Below, in pieces: positions 16,514-21,731 of a DNA stretch of 21,731 nt (position 1 is its first letter; each line of letters starts with the position of its first letter). The notes below the pieces were generated by a model, which was given only the letters and a program-made list of their open reading frames with translations, searched no databases and was not told the DNA's origin. Origin of the DNA: Oxalobacteraceae bacterium UBA6704. GTDB taxonomy: Bacteria > Pseudomonadota > Gammaproteobacteria > Burkholderiales > Burkholderiaceae_D. Location: contig DKJA01000036.1 in NCBI GenBank assembly GCA_002454505.1, positions 49,292 through 71,022 of the forward strand, in the 5' to 3' direction. The position numbers were made by a program, and so were the translations under genes.

Positions 16514-17412
16514 CGGGCCGTCCGGCGATACTCGCCCGGCCCCACGCCGTGGTGGCGCTTGAACACGCGGTTGAACGCCGCCTCGGATTGATAACCCACC
16601 TGCTCGCCGATCTGCGCGGCGCCCAGCCGGCCCTGCGCCAGCAGCCGCGCCGCCTGCGCCATGCGCAGTTGCGTCAGCACTTCCGCCGGTGGCGTGCCGG
16701 CCGCCTGGCGGAACAGCCGCACGAACGTGGCGCGCGACATGTGGCACAGTGCCGCCAGTTCCTCCAGGTGCCAGGGCTGTTCGGGCGCCGCCAGCATCGC
16801 ATGCAGTGCCGCCTGCAGGCGCGGCTCCGCCAGCACGGCAATCAGGCCTTGCGCCCCCGCCTGTTCCAGCCAGCCCCGCAGCAGCATCGCGAACAAGGCG
16901 GACGACAGCTGCGCCATGATGGCCGCGGCGCCGGGGCGGGCTTCGTCCGCCTCCTGCTGCAGCAGGGCGATCAGCGCGCGCAGGCTGGCCAGCGCCGGCT
17001 GCTCCGCGGTGCGCACGATGACGACGTCCGGCAGGGTGCGCAGCAGCGGCGCCGCTTCGGGCCCGAAATGGAATTCGCCGCACAGCACATTGCTGGCCGG
17101 GCCGGTGCCGTCGTTGGTTGCGACGACCATGTGCGGTGCGGCCGCATGCCGTTGCGGCGCGGGCGCGCTGTCGCCGGCGTGGATGCGGTGCGCACTGCCG
17201 CGGGGGAACAGCACGGCGTCGCCCGTGTGCAGCGGCGCGCGGCTGCCATCGGGCAGTTCGAGCCACGCATCGCCGGAAATCAGCAGGTGATACGGCGCGC
17301 AGCCTTGCACCGCTTCCGGCAACTGCAGCTGCCACGGCGCGCCGAAGTGGCAGCGCACGTTCAGGGCCGCTTGCAGCGGATACAGGGAGAGCAGGCGGCT
17401 GAGGGAGTCCAT
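16504..17412 (-). CDS. AraC-family transcriptional regulator with cupin domain
   Basis: DNA-binding regulator of 302 residues. The N-terminal half (about 5-180) is a cupin-like sensor domain with the beta-rich ISGDAWLELPDG and FPRGSAHRIHAGD, as in the cupin_6 AraC group. Two helix-turn-helix motifs follow: EELAALCHMSRATFVRLFRQ (about 217-236) and IGEQVGYQSEAAFNRVFKRH (268-287), ending in the PxEYRR-like GPGEYRR. The start ATG (complement of 17410-17412) is the first in frame, without a strong ribosome site. It is divergent from the AhpD-like gene, across a 108-base gap, and is the likely regulator of that gene. AraC members paired with an AhpD-like gene are common, but the inducer is not predictable here. 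Confidence 0.9.
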   Translation of the reverse strand: MDSLSRLLSLYPLQAALNVRCHFGAPWQLQLPEAVQGCAPYHLLISGDAWLELPDGSRAPLHTGDAVLFPRGSAHRIHAGDSAPAPQRHAAAPHMVVATNDGTGPASNVLCGEFHFGPEAAPLLRTLPDVVIVRTAEQPALASLRALIALLQQEADEARPGAAAIMAQLSSALFAMLLRGWLEQAGAQGLIAVLAEPRLQAALHAMLAAPEQPWHLEELAALCHMSRATFVRLFRQAAGTPPAEVLTQLRMAQAARLLAQGRLGAAQIGEQVGYQSEAAFNRVFKRHHGVGPGEYRRTARQA

Positions 17413-17440
17413 GGGCAGTGACCGTGAGACGAACGGGCAA

Positions 17441-17446
17441 ATTATA
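17441..17446 (-). promoter_or_regulatory. Candidate -10 box for the AraC-type regulator
   Basis: The complement reads TATAAT, a perfect sigma70 -10 box in a G+C-rich gap, 28 bases before the regulator start. No convincing -35 box is seen at 16-18 bases upstream. Confidence 0.4.
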
Positions 17447-17460
17447 GCGCCGGCCGGGCA

Positions 17461-17489
17461 TTCAGGAGCGTGGCCGCTTTCCCTACACT
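17461..17489 (+). promoter_or_regulatory. Candidate promoter of the AhpD-like gene (weak)
   Basis: TACACT at 17484-17489 matches the -10 consensus at four of six bases. The matching -35 position, 17 bases upstream, holds only TTCAGG, so activator help (perhaps the AraC protein) would be expected. Confidence 0.3.
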
Positions 17490-17520
17490 GGCTCCATCAA
17501 CCACACACAAGGAGCTCACC

Positions 17521-18063
17521 ATGAACCGCCTCTTCAACCAGCCAGCCACTGAAGCAACCGGCCACGCCGCCCAGCTGTTCGGTGCCATCAAGGGCGCCAT
17601 CGGCATCGTGCCGAACGCCTATGCGGCCATCGGCAGCAACAGCCCCGTCGCACTGGAAGCGGCGCTGAACCTGGATGGCGCGCTGCGCAAAAGCAGCCTG
17701 TCGGCACGCGATATCGAAGCGGTCAAGCTGGCCGTCAGCGAACTGGCCGGCTGCGATTACTGCCTGGCCGCGCACACGCTGTCCGGCCGCAAGGCAGGGC
17801 TGCCGGCCGACGCGATGATCGCGCTGCGCAAAGGGCAGGGCACGGGCGATGCGCGCATCGATGCGCTGACCGCTTTCGTGCGCGCCATCGTCGGCACCCA
17901 TGGCACCGTGCCTGCGGCAGCCGTGCAAGCCGTGCAGGCGGCCGGCGTGACGGATGCGCAGATCGTCGACACCTTCCTGGCGATCGCCAGCATCACGTTC
18001 ACGAACCTGTTCAACCGCGTCAACGACACGGTGCTGGATTTTCCGGCGGCGCCGCAGGTATAA
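17521..18063 (+). CDS. AhpD/carboxymuconolactone decarboxylase-like protein
   Basis: Predicted alkylhydroperoxidase-like protein of 180 residues in the CMD superfamily. The AhpD active-site pattern is complete: E74, C78, C81 and H85 in ELAGCDYCLAAHTL, so a redox-active CxxC pair is present. AKGAIGIVPNAYAA-like sequence at about 24-36 fits the common short family that begins by describing a phase of carbon-chain-free peroxide reduction in relatives. AAGGAG at 17509-17514 lies 6 bases before ATG 17521 and fixes the start over an upstream in-frame GTG at 17470. The gene is divergent from the AraC-type regulator. It stops directly against the stop codon of the convergent 105-residue gene. Likely role: defence against peroxides or related electrophiles; substrate unknown. 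Confidence 0.88.
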   Translation: MNRLFNQPATEATGHAAQLFGAIKGAIGIVPNAYAAIGSNSPVALEAALNLDGALRKSSLSARDIEAVKLAVSELAGCDYCLAAHTLSGRKAGLPADAMIALRKGQGTGDARIDALTAFVRAIVGTHGTVPAAAVQAVQAAGVTDAQIVDTFLAIASITFTNLFNRVNDTVLDFPAAPQV

Positions 18064-18381
18064 CTAGCCGTCGGGCGCACCCGGCTTGCGCAGCCGGGCC
18101 AGCAGCGCCTCGGTCTGTTCGCCCAGCGGCAGGCCGTGGCGCCGCAGCAGCTGCACGTGCAGCACGAGGTTTTCCAGCACCAGCTTGGCGGCCACGGCCA
18201 GCAGCGTCAATTGCCGGTCCTCCTGCGAGAAGGCTTCCATCGCATCGGCCATCTCGCACAGGTGGCTGGCGACGACGCCGCGCAGATCGTGCTCGTCGAA
18301 CGGCAGGTCGGCGAAATCGATCGGGTCTTCCTGCTCCACTTCCTGCATCAGCTGCTCGAGTTGCTGGCGGGTGATCGGCAT
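18064..18381 (-). CDS. Hypothetical protein, 105 residues
   Basis: Not recognised. The small protein is predicted to be mostly helical and soluble. It has an acidic N-terminal third (QLEQLMQEVEQEDP and DFADLPFDEHDLRG), a leucine/alanine-rich middle helix (LTLLAVAAKLVLENLVLHVQ, about 58-77), and a short basic tail. There is no signal peptide and no clear metal or catalytic motif; the single Cys is C42. The start is the complement of 18379-18381, with CAGGAG (complement of 18388-18393) 6 bases upstream; a longer frame to 18468 lacks support. It converges on the AhpD-like gene with no gap and is divergent from the metalloprotease. The coding call rests on the ribosome site and amino-acid composition; function is unknown. 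Confidence 0.7.
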   Translation of the reverse strand: MPITRQQLEQLMQEVEQEDPIDFADLPFDEHDLRGVVASHLCEMADAMEAFSQEDRQLTLLAVAAKLVLENLVLHVQLLRRHGLPLGEQTEALLARLRKPGAPDG

Positions 18382-18406
18382 GGGGGGCTCCTGTTGGCTC
18401 TGCTGC

Positions 18407-18412
18407 ATTGTA
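18407..18412 (-). promoter_or_regulatory. Candidate -10 box for the 105-residue gene
   Basis: The complement reads TACAAT (five of six consensus bases), 25 bases before the start codon. No good -35 box is seen, so support is limited. Confidence 0.3.
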
Positions 18413-18443
18413 GGCCAAAGGCGACAACGGGCCACGCCCCCGC

Positions 18444-18472
18444 TTGACACAAAGTTGGTTTGTGGCAATAAT
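18444..18472 (+). promoter_or_regulatory. Sigma70-type promoter of the metalloprotease gene
   Basis: TTGACA (18444-18449, perfect -35) is followed after exactly 17 bases by AATAAT (18467-18472, five of six -10 bases). The surroundings are markedly A+T-rich compared with the rest of the window. Transcription would start near 18479, leaving a leader of about 22 bases before GTG 18501. This argues against translation starting at the TTG inside the -35 box. Confidence 0.7.
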
Positions 18473-18500
18473 TAAATTTCTGATAATTTCGTTGACTGCC

Positions 18501-19835
18501 GTGGCAAAACTCTCCGACATCACCACCGCGCCCCTGTCGCACCTGAACCATATCGATGCCCTGCTGAGCAAGGGGCCCGCGTGGAACTACCAGACAGGCA
18601 ATCCCGCCAACACGATCTACTACAGCTTCTCGCTGGCCGGCTACACGCTGCCGGACAACGAGGATGTGCCGGGTGCCGTGCAGGCCTTCAGCGCGACGCA
18701 GCAGCAGGCGACCCGGTTCGCGATCAGCTACCTCAGCGCCGTGACCGGCATCGACTTCGTCGAAAGCAGCGGCGCCGACGCGCAGGTCCACTTCGTCAAT
18801 GGCGACGTGCTCGGTGCCGGCGTCACGGCCGAGTGCCTGTGGCAGGCGGCGTACGAGACCGACGGCTGGGGACGGGTGGTGGCGTACGAACCGGAAGCGG
18901 TGATCTACCTGGACAATGCCCAGTACGGCGCGGAAAACGGCGACCTGACGCCGGGCGGCGCCGGCTATGAAACGCTGCTGCACGAGCTGGGCCACATGCT
19001 GGGGCTGAAGCATCCGTTCGAAGGCAGCGTGACGCTGCCGGATGCGACGGACAACACCTATTACACGCTGATGTCCTACAGCTACGGCGGCGGACCTTAT
19101 GCCAGCTATGGCGAATACGACCTGGCCGCGCTGAAATGGCTGTACGGCGGCGACGGGCTGGCCGGTGGCTGGGGCGTCAATTCCGTCGATGGCGGCGTCT
19201 GGCTGACGGGCACGTCGGGCAACGACGTCCTCACCGGCACTCCGGGCGGCGACCTGCTGGAAAGCGGCAGCGGCAACGACATGGTGTTCGGCAGCCTGGG
19301 CCTGGACGCGGCCATCTTTGCCGGCGACCGCAGCGATTACGTCGTCACGGCGGCGCCCAACGGCTTCCGCATCTTCAGCGACGGGCTTGCCACGGACACC
19401 CGCCTGTTCGGCGTGGAACGGCTGCTGTTCGACGACGCGGTGGTGGCCCTCGACATCGACGGCAACGGCGGCGCCGCGTACCGGCTGTACCAGGCGGCGT
19501 TCGACCGCGCGCCGGACGAGGTGGGGCTGGGCTACTGGATCGATGCGCTCGACAGCGGCGTCAGCCTGCACGATGCGGCAGTCGGCTTCATCACCAGCGA
19601 CGAATTCATCGCGCTGTACCACGGCATACCGGACAATGCCACCTTCGTCGACGGCCTGTACCGGAACATCCTGCACCGCGCGCCGGAGCAGGGCGGCTAC
19701 GATTACTGGGTGGGCGTGCTGGCCGAGGGCCGCGACCGGGCCGACGTGCTGGTGGGGTTCAGCGAAAGCGCGGAAAACAAGGATGCGCTGGCGGCCGTCA
19801 TCGGCAACGGCTTCGAGTACACACCGTTCGGTTGA
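18501..19835 (+). CDS. Serralysin-like zinc metalloprotease with DUF4214 domains
   Basis: Predicted secreted M10B-type metalloprotease, 444 residues from GTG 18501. The zinc site HELGHMLGLKH gives H161, E162, H165 and H171, and the Met-turn is MSYSYGG (M191). The RTX region is very short: GTSGNDVLTG, GTPGGDLLES and GSGNDMVFG (about 237-264), one or two calcium-binding nonapeptides. Two DUF4214-type units follow (about 325-376 and 381-432), sharing LYxxxxxRAPxxxGxxYW. Relatives are exported unprocessed by type I secretion; no secretion genes are nearby. No clear ribosome site precedes the GTG. The TTG at 18444 would add a hydrophobic leader, but it lies inside the promoter. It ends 15 bases before the convergent TetR gene. 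Confidence 0.88.
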   Translation: MAKLSDITTAPLSHLNHIDALLSKGPAWNYQTGNPANTIYYSFSLAGYTLPDNEDVPGAVQAFSATQQQATRFAISYLSAVTGIDFVESSGADAQVHFVNGDVLGAGVTAECLWQAAYETDGWGRVVAYEPEAVIYLDNAQYGAENGDLTPGGAGYETLLHELGHMLGLKHPFEGSVTLPDATDNTYYTLMSYSYGGGPYASYGEYDLAALKWLYGGDGLAGGWGVNSVDGGVWLTGTSGNDVLTGTPGGDLLESGSGNDMVFGSLGLDAAIFAGDRSDYVVTAAPNGFRIFSDGLATDTRLFGVERLLFDDAVVALDIDGNGGAAYRLYQAAFDRAPDEVGLGYWIDALDSGVSLHDAAVGFITSDEFIALYHGIPDNATFVDGLYRNILHRAPEQGGYDYWVGVLAEGRDRADVLVGFSESAENKDALAAVIGNGFEYTPFG

Positions 19836-19850
19836 CCGCAGCGCCGTGGG

Positions 19851-20477
19851 CTAGGCTGCCCACCAGCCGAGAAACATGTCCACGGCCGTCGCCACGACGG
19901 CCGCCTGCTGCGCCTCGTCCAGCGCCGGCTGGCCCAGCGCCACCTGCGGCCAGAACGCAAACGTCTTCAGCTGCCCCTGCAGCAGGTTCGACATGAACGC
20001 GGCATCGCCCGCCTTCAGCTTGCCGTCCGCCTGGGCGGCGCGCACGAACGCGGCGCCGCCTTCCTCCTTCTCGCCCAGCTTGGCCACCATGCTGCGCGCC
20101 CGTTCCGGCGTGTGGATCGCCTCGGCAATCGCCACCCGCGCCAGGTCGAGAAAGTAGGGATCGCGCAGCAGCGCCATCTTCTGCGTCAGCAGTTCCACCA
20201 GTTGCGCGCGCAGCGGCAGGCCGGGACGGTAGGCCGTCGCGTCCACTTCCTTGCTGCAGTCCCACAGCTCCTGCAATATTTGCGCGAACAGATCGTCCTT
20301 GCTGGGGAAGTGGTTGTACACGGTGCGTTTCGACACGCCGGCGGTGGCCGCCACGCGGTCCATGCTGGTGGCGTCGAAGCCATTGGCGCGAAATTCCGCG
20401 ATGGCCGCCTGCACGACGGCGGCGCGCTTGCGGTCGGTCAGACGCGAGGTGGAAACGGTGATGGCGGGCTCGGACAT
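19851..20477 (-). CDS. TetR/AcrR-family transcriptional regulator
   Basis: Repressor-type regulator of 208 residues. The N-terminal DNA-binding domain spans about 13-65, with the helix-turn-helix in SMDRVAATAGVSKRTVYNHF (about 38-57) followed by PSKDDLF, the standard TetR pattern. The C-terminal ligand/dimer domain resembles the AefR-like TetR_C group. The start is the complement of 20475-20477; no Shine-Dalgarno sequence is seen before it, and the candidate -10 box is so close that the mRNA may be nearly leaderless. It is divergent from the metallo-hydrolase gene across 101 bases containing matching palindromes, so it probably represses that gene and itself. The ligand is unknown. Confidence 0.92.
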   Translation of the reverse strand: MSEPAITVSTSRLTDRKRAAVVQAAIAEFRANGFDATSMDRVAATAGVSKRTVYNHFPSKDDLFAQILQELWDCSKEVDATAYRPGLPLRAQLVELLTQKMALLRDPYFLDLARVAIAEAIHTPERARSMVAKLGEKEEGGAAFVRAAQADGKLKAGDAAFMSNLLQGQLKTFAFWPQVALGQPALDEAQQAAVVATAVDMFLGWWAA

Positions 20478-20482
20478 GCGGA

Positions 20483-20512
20483 TATTCTACACCGGGTAGT
20501 TTACTTTCCCAA
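20483..20512 (-). promoter_or_regulatory. Candidate promoter of the TetR gene
   Basis: On the complement, TTGGGA (20507-20512) is followed after 18 bases by TAGAAT (20483-20488, five of six -10 bases). Transcription would begin almost at the start codon. The -10 box overlaps the first palindrome. Confidence 0.4.
20487..20499. promoter_or_regulatory. Candidate TetR operator 1
   Basis: CTACACCGGGTAG is an inverted repeat around a central C with one mismatched arm position. It follows the same CTACAC-N-GNGTAG pattern as the site at 20538 and overlaps the TetR -10 box. Confidence 0.55.
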
Positions 20513-20528
20513 CATCCCGCGCTACACT
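20500..20528 (+). promoter_or_regulatory. Candidate promoter of the metallo-hydrolase gene
   Basis: TTTACT (20500-20505) and TACACT (20523-20528) are 17 bases apart, each matching four of six consensus bases. The -10 box lies within a CTACAC half-site (20522-20527), so bound repressor would block it. Confidence 0.45.
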
Positions 20529-20536
20529 GCAACGCA

Positions 20537-20551
20537 ACTACACTGTGTAGT
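20537..20551. promoter_or_regulatory. Candidate TetR operator 2 (perfect palindrome)
   Basis: ACTACACTGTGTAGT is a perfect 7-base inverted repeat around a central T. A CTACAC half-site begins 16 bases upstream of its core at 20522. It lies just downstream of the predicted hydrolase promoter, where a repressor would be effective. Confidence 0.65.
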
Positions 20552-20578
20552 GTACTTATTTGCTTTTTGAGGATCATC

Positions 20579-21583
20579 ATGCCCGCCACCCTTGCCCACA
20601 CTTCGCCGCAACTGCAGCACGGACGCTTCCGCAATCCCGCCCGCATGCACAAGCCCGGGGTGCGCAAGACGCTGGCCATCATCTGGCGCGCGCTGTTCGG
20701 CAAGCCGGCCGACACCGTGCCGTCGCAGGCGATTCCCGTGCAAAAACTGAGTCGCGCCGAGCTCGATGCCGCGCCGGACAATACGGTGTTCCGCCTGGGC
20801 CATTCGACGGTGCTGCTGAAGATGAATGGCGCTTACTGGCTGACCGACCCCGTGTTCGCGCGGCGCGCCTCGCCGTTCCCGTTCATGGGCCCGGCGCGCT
20901 TCCATGCGCCGCCGCTGAGCCTGGACGAGCTGCCGCCGCTGGCCGCCGTAATCCTGTCGCACGACCATTACGACCACCTGGACCACGCCGCCGTGCTGGC
21001 GCTGGCCGGCAAGACCGATCACTTCATCACGCCGCTGGGCGTGGGCGACCGGCTGATCGAATGGGGCATCCCGGCCGCGAAAGTGCGCCAGATGGACTGG
21101 TGGCGCGGCCTGACGGTCGGCGGCCTGACGCTGACGTGCACGCCGGCGCAGCATTTTTCCGGCCGCACGCTCACCGACGGCAACAGCACGCTGTGGTGTT
21201 CGTGGGTCATCGCCAGCGCGTCGTTCCGCGTGTTCTTCAGCGGCGACTCGGGCTACTTCCGCGGCTTCAAGGCGATCGGCGACCGCTTCGGCCCGTTCGA
21301 CCTGACGATGATCGAGACGGGCGCCTACGATGCCGAGTGGCCGGACGTGCACATGCAGCCGGAACAGACGCTGCAGGCCCACATCGACCTGCGCGGCGAC
21401 GTGCTGCTGCCGATCCACAACGGCACGTTCGACCTGGCATTCCACTCGTGGCACGAACCCCTGGACCGCATCGCCGCCCTGGCCGACGCGCGGGGCCAGA
21501 AGCTGGCCACGCCGGTGATCGGGCAGGCGCTGGGGCTCGCCGCGCCGCATGTCGATTTGCGGTGGTGGCAGCCGATTTATTGA
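20579..21583 (+). CDS. MBL-fold metallo-hydrolase (NAPE-PLD/UlaG-like)
   Basis: Predicted metal-dependent hydrolase of 334 residues in the beta-lactamase_B_2 group. The metal motif HxHxDH is intact in SHDHYDHLD (H128, H130, D132, H133). Further ligands are expected at H192 (TPAQHFSGR), D223 (FFSGDSGYF) and H280 (LLPIHNGTF). RLGHSTVLLKMNG and YWLTDPVF (about 72-93) are typical of the NAPE-PLD-like branch, whose bacterial members may cleave phospholipid-type phosphodiesters. GAGGA at 20569-20573 lies 5 bases before ATG 20579 and fixes the start over an in-frame TTG at 20567. No signal peptide is evident, though residues 30-42 are hydrophobic. It is divergent from, and probably repressed by, the TetR gene. 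The substrate is unknown. Confidence 0.9.
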   Translation: MPATLAHTSPQLQHGRFRNPARMHKPGVRKTLAIIWRALFGKPADTVPSQAIPVQKLSRAELDAAPDNTVFRLGHSTVLLKMNGAYWLTDPVFARRASPFPFMGPARFHAPPLSLDELPPLAAVILSHDHYDHLDHAAVLALAGKTDHFITPLGVGDRLIEWGIPAAKVRQMDWWRGLTVGGLTLTCTPAQHFSGRTLTDGNSTLWCSWVIASASFRVFFSGDSGYFRGFKAIGDRFGPFDLTMIETGAYDAEWPDVHMQPEQTLQAHIDLRGDVLLPIHNGTFDLAFHSWHEPLDRIAALADARGQKLATPVIGQALGLAAPHVDLRWWQPIY

Positions 21584-21586
21584 GCG

Positions 21587-21690
21587 GGGGACTGTCCCCA
21601 GCGGGGACTGTCCCCGGGGTTGTTCTTCTGCATGCATGCCAGCAAAGTCAAAATCAACCCCGGGGACAGGCCCCGTTGGGGACAGTCCCC
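21587..21690. repeat. REP/BIME-like inverted repeat with GGGGACTGTCCCC units
   Basis: The left arm 21587-21622 and right arm 21655-21690 are inverse complements over 36 bases with two mismatches, separated by a 32-base loop. Each arm contains two copies of the self-complementary GGGGACTGTCCCC unit; one copy in the right arm has a single base change. It begins 4 bases after the hydrolase stop. The layout resembles intergenic REP/BIME elements that may be mobilised by RAYT-type transposases; no such gene is in the window. The hairpin could also end or stabilise the upstream transcript. Confidence 0.8.
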
Positions 21691-21705
21691 AGTCAACGGG
21701 AGGCG

Positions 21706-21728
21706 AAAAAAAGCGGCCCGCAGGCCGC
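21706..21728 (-). terminator. Intrinsic terminator for a minus-strand gene beyond the right edge
   Basis: The complement reads as a six-pair G+C stem (GCGGCC with GGCCGC, 21713-21718 and 21723-21728) around a four-base loop, followed by seven T residues (21706-21712). This is a textbook Rho-independent terminator for leftward transcription entering from outside the window. Confidence 0.75.
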
Positions 21729-21731
21729 CGT

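Noticed and set aside
18382..18468. Longer form of the 105-residue protein starting near 18468
   Set aside because: The added sequence is low in plausibility and the internal ATG has CAGGAG at good spacing.
18444..18500. Extending the protease upstream to TTG 18444 with a signal-peptide-like leader
   Set aside because: The TTG is part of a near-consensus -35 box and would lie upstream of the predicted transcription start; serralysin relatives have no cleaved Sec signal.
19836..19850. Terminator between the protease and TetR genes
   Set aside because: Only 15 bases, with no stem or T run.
21603..21674. The GGGG-rich hairpin as a plain intrinsic terminator of the hydrolase gene
   Set aside because: It lacks a T run after the stem and has far longer, repeated arms, so a REP/BIME-type repeat is a better description, though it may still end transcription.

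Overview
The window looks like part of a chromosome from a high-GC betaproteobacterium of the Oxalobacteraceae (Massilia, Duganella or Pseudoduganella type). This is an inference from the G+C-rich codon use, the exosortase A (XrtA/EpsH) exopolysaccharide gene set, the serralysin-DUF4214 protease and the GGGGACTGTCCCC repeats near the right end. No rRNA, tRNA, CRISPR array, insertion sequence or prophage gene was seen.

Positions 1-16513 hold the downstream part of one long plus-strand operon. It begins inside a UDP-GlcNAc 2-epimerase gene (wecB, 5' end cut off by the window). It continues with an XrtA-type polysaccharide deacetylase, a FemAB-like protein, glycosyltransferase stp1, exosortase A fused to an EpsI domain, glycosyltransferase stp2, an asparagine-synthase-like amidotransferase, glycosyltransferase stp3, a further GT4 glycosyltransferase, a CapK/PaaK-like adenylate-forming enzyme, a Wzy/O-ligase-like membrane protein, a second polysaccharide deacetylase, a Wzx-type flippase and a small [2Fe-2S] ferredoxin. 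Neighbouring genes overlap by 1-14 bases or are separated by at most 16, so the block is probably one transcript with extensive translational coupling. Together the genes would build a sugar repeat unit, decorate it (amidation, possible acyl and aminoacyl-like transfer, deacetylation), flip and polymerise it, and process PEP-CTERM proteins that are encoded elsewhere.

Positions 16504-18381 hold an AraC-family regulator (minus) divergent from an AhpD/carboxymuconolactone-decarboxylase-like protein (plus), followed by a convergent 105-residue protein of unknown function (minus).

Positions 18444-19835 hold a well-formed sigma70-type promoter and a serralysin-like zinc metalloprotease with a very short RTX region and two DUF4214 units.

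Positions 19851-21583 hold a TetR regulator (minus) divergent from a metallo-beta-lactamase-fold hydrolase (plus). The 101-base gap between them contains two matching palindromes and a half-site that are good operator candidates.

Positions 21584-21731 are non-coding: a 104-base REP/BIME-like inverted repeat with 36-base arms, then an intrinsic terminator facing left that should serve a minus-strand gene beyond the right edge. Functions are assigned from motifs and remembered protein families; no database search was run.
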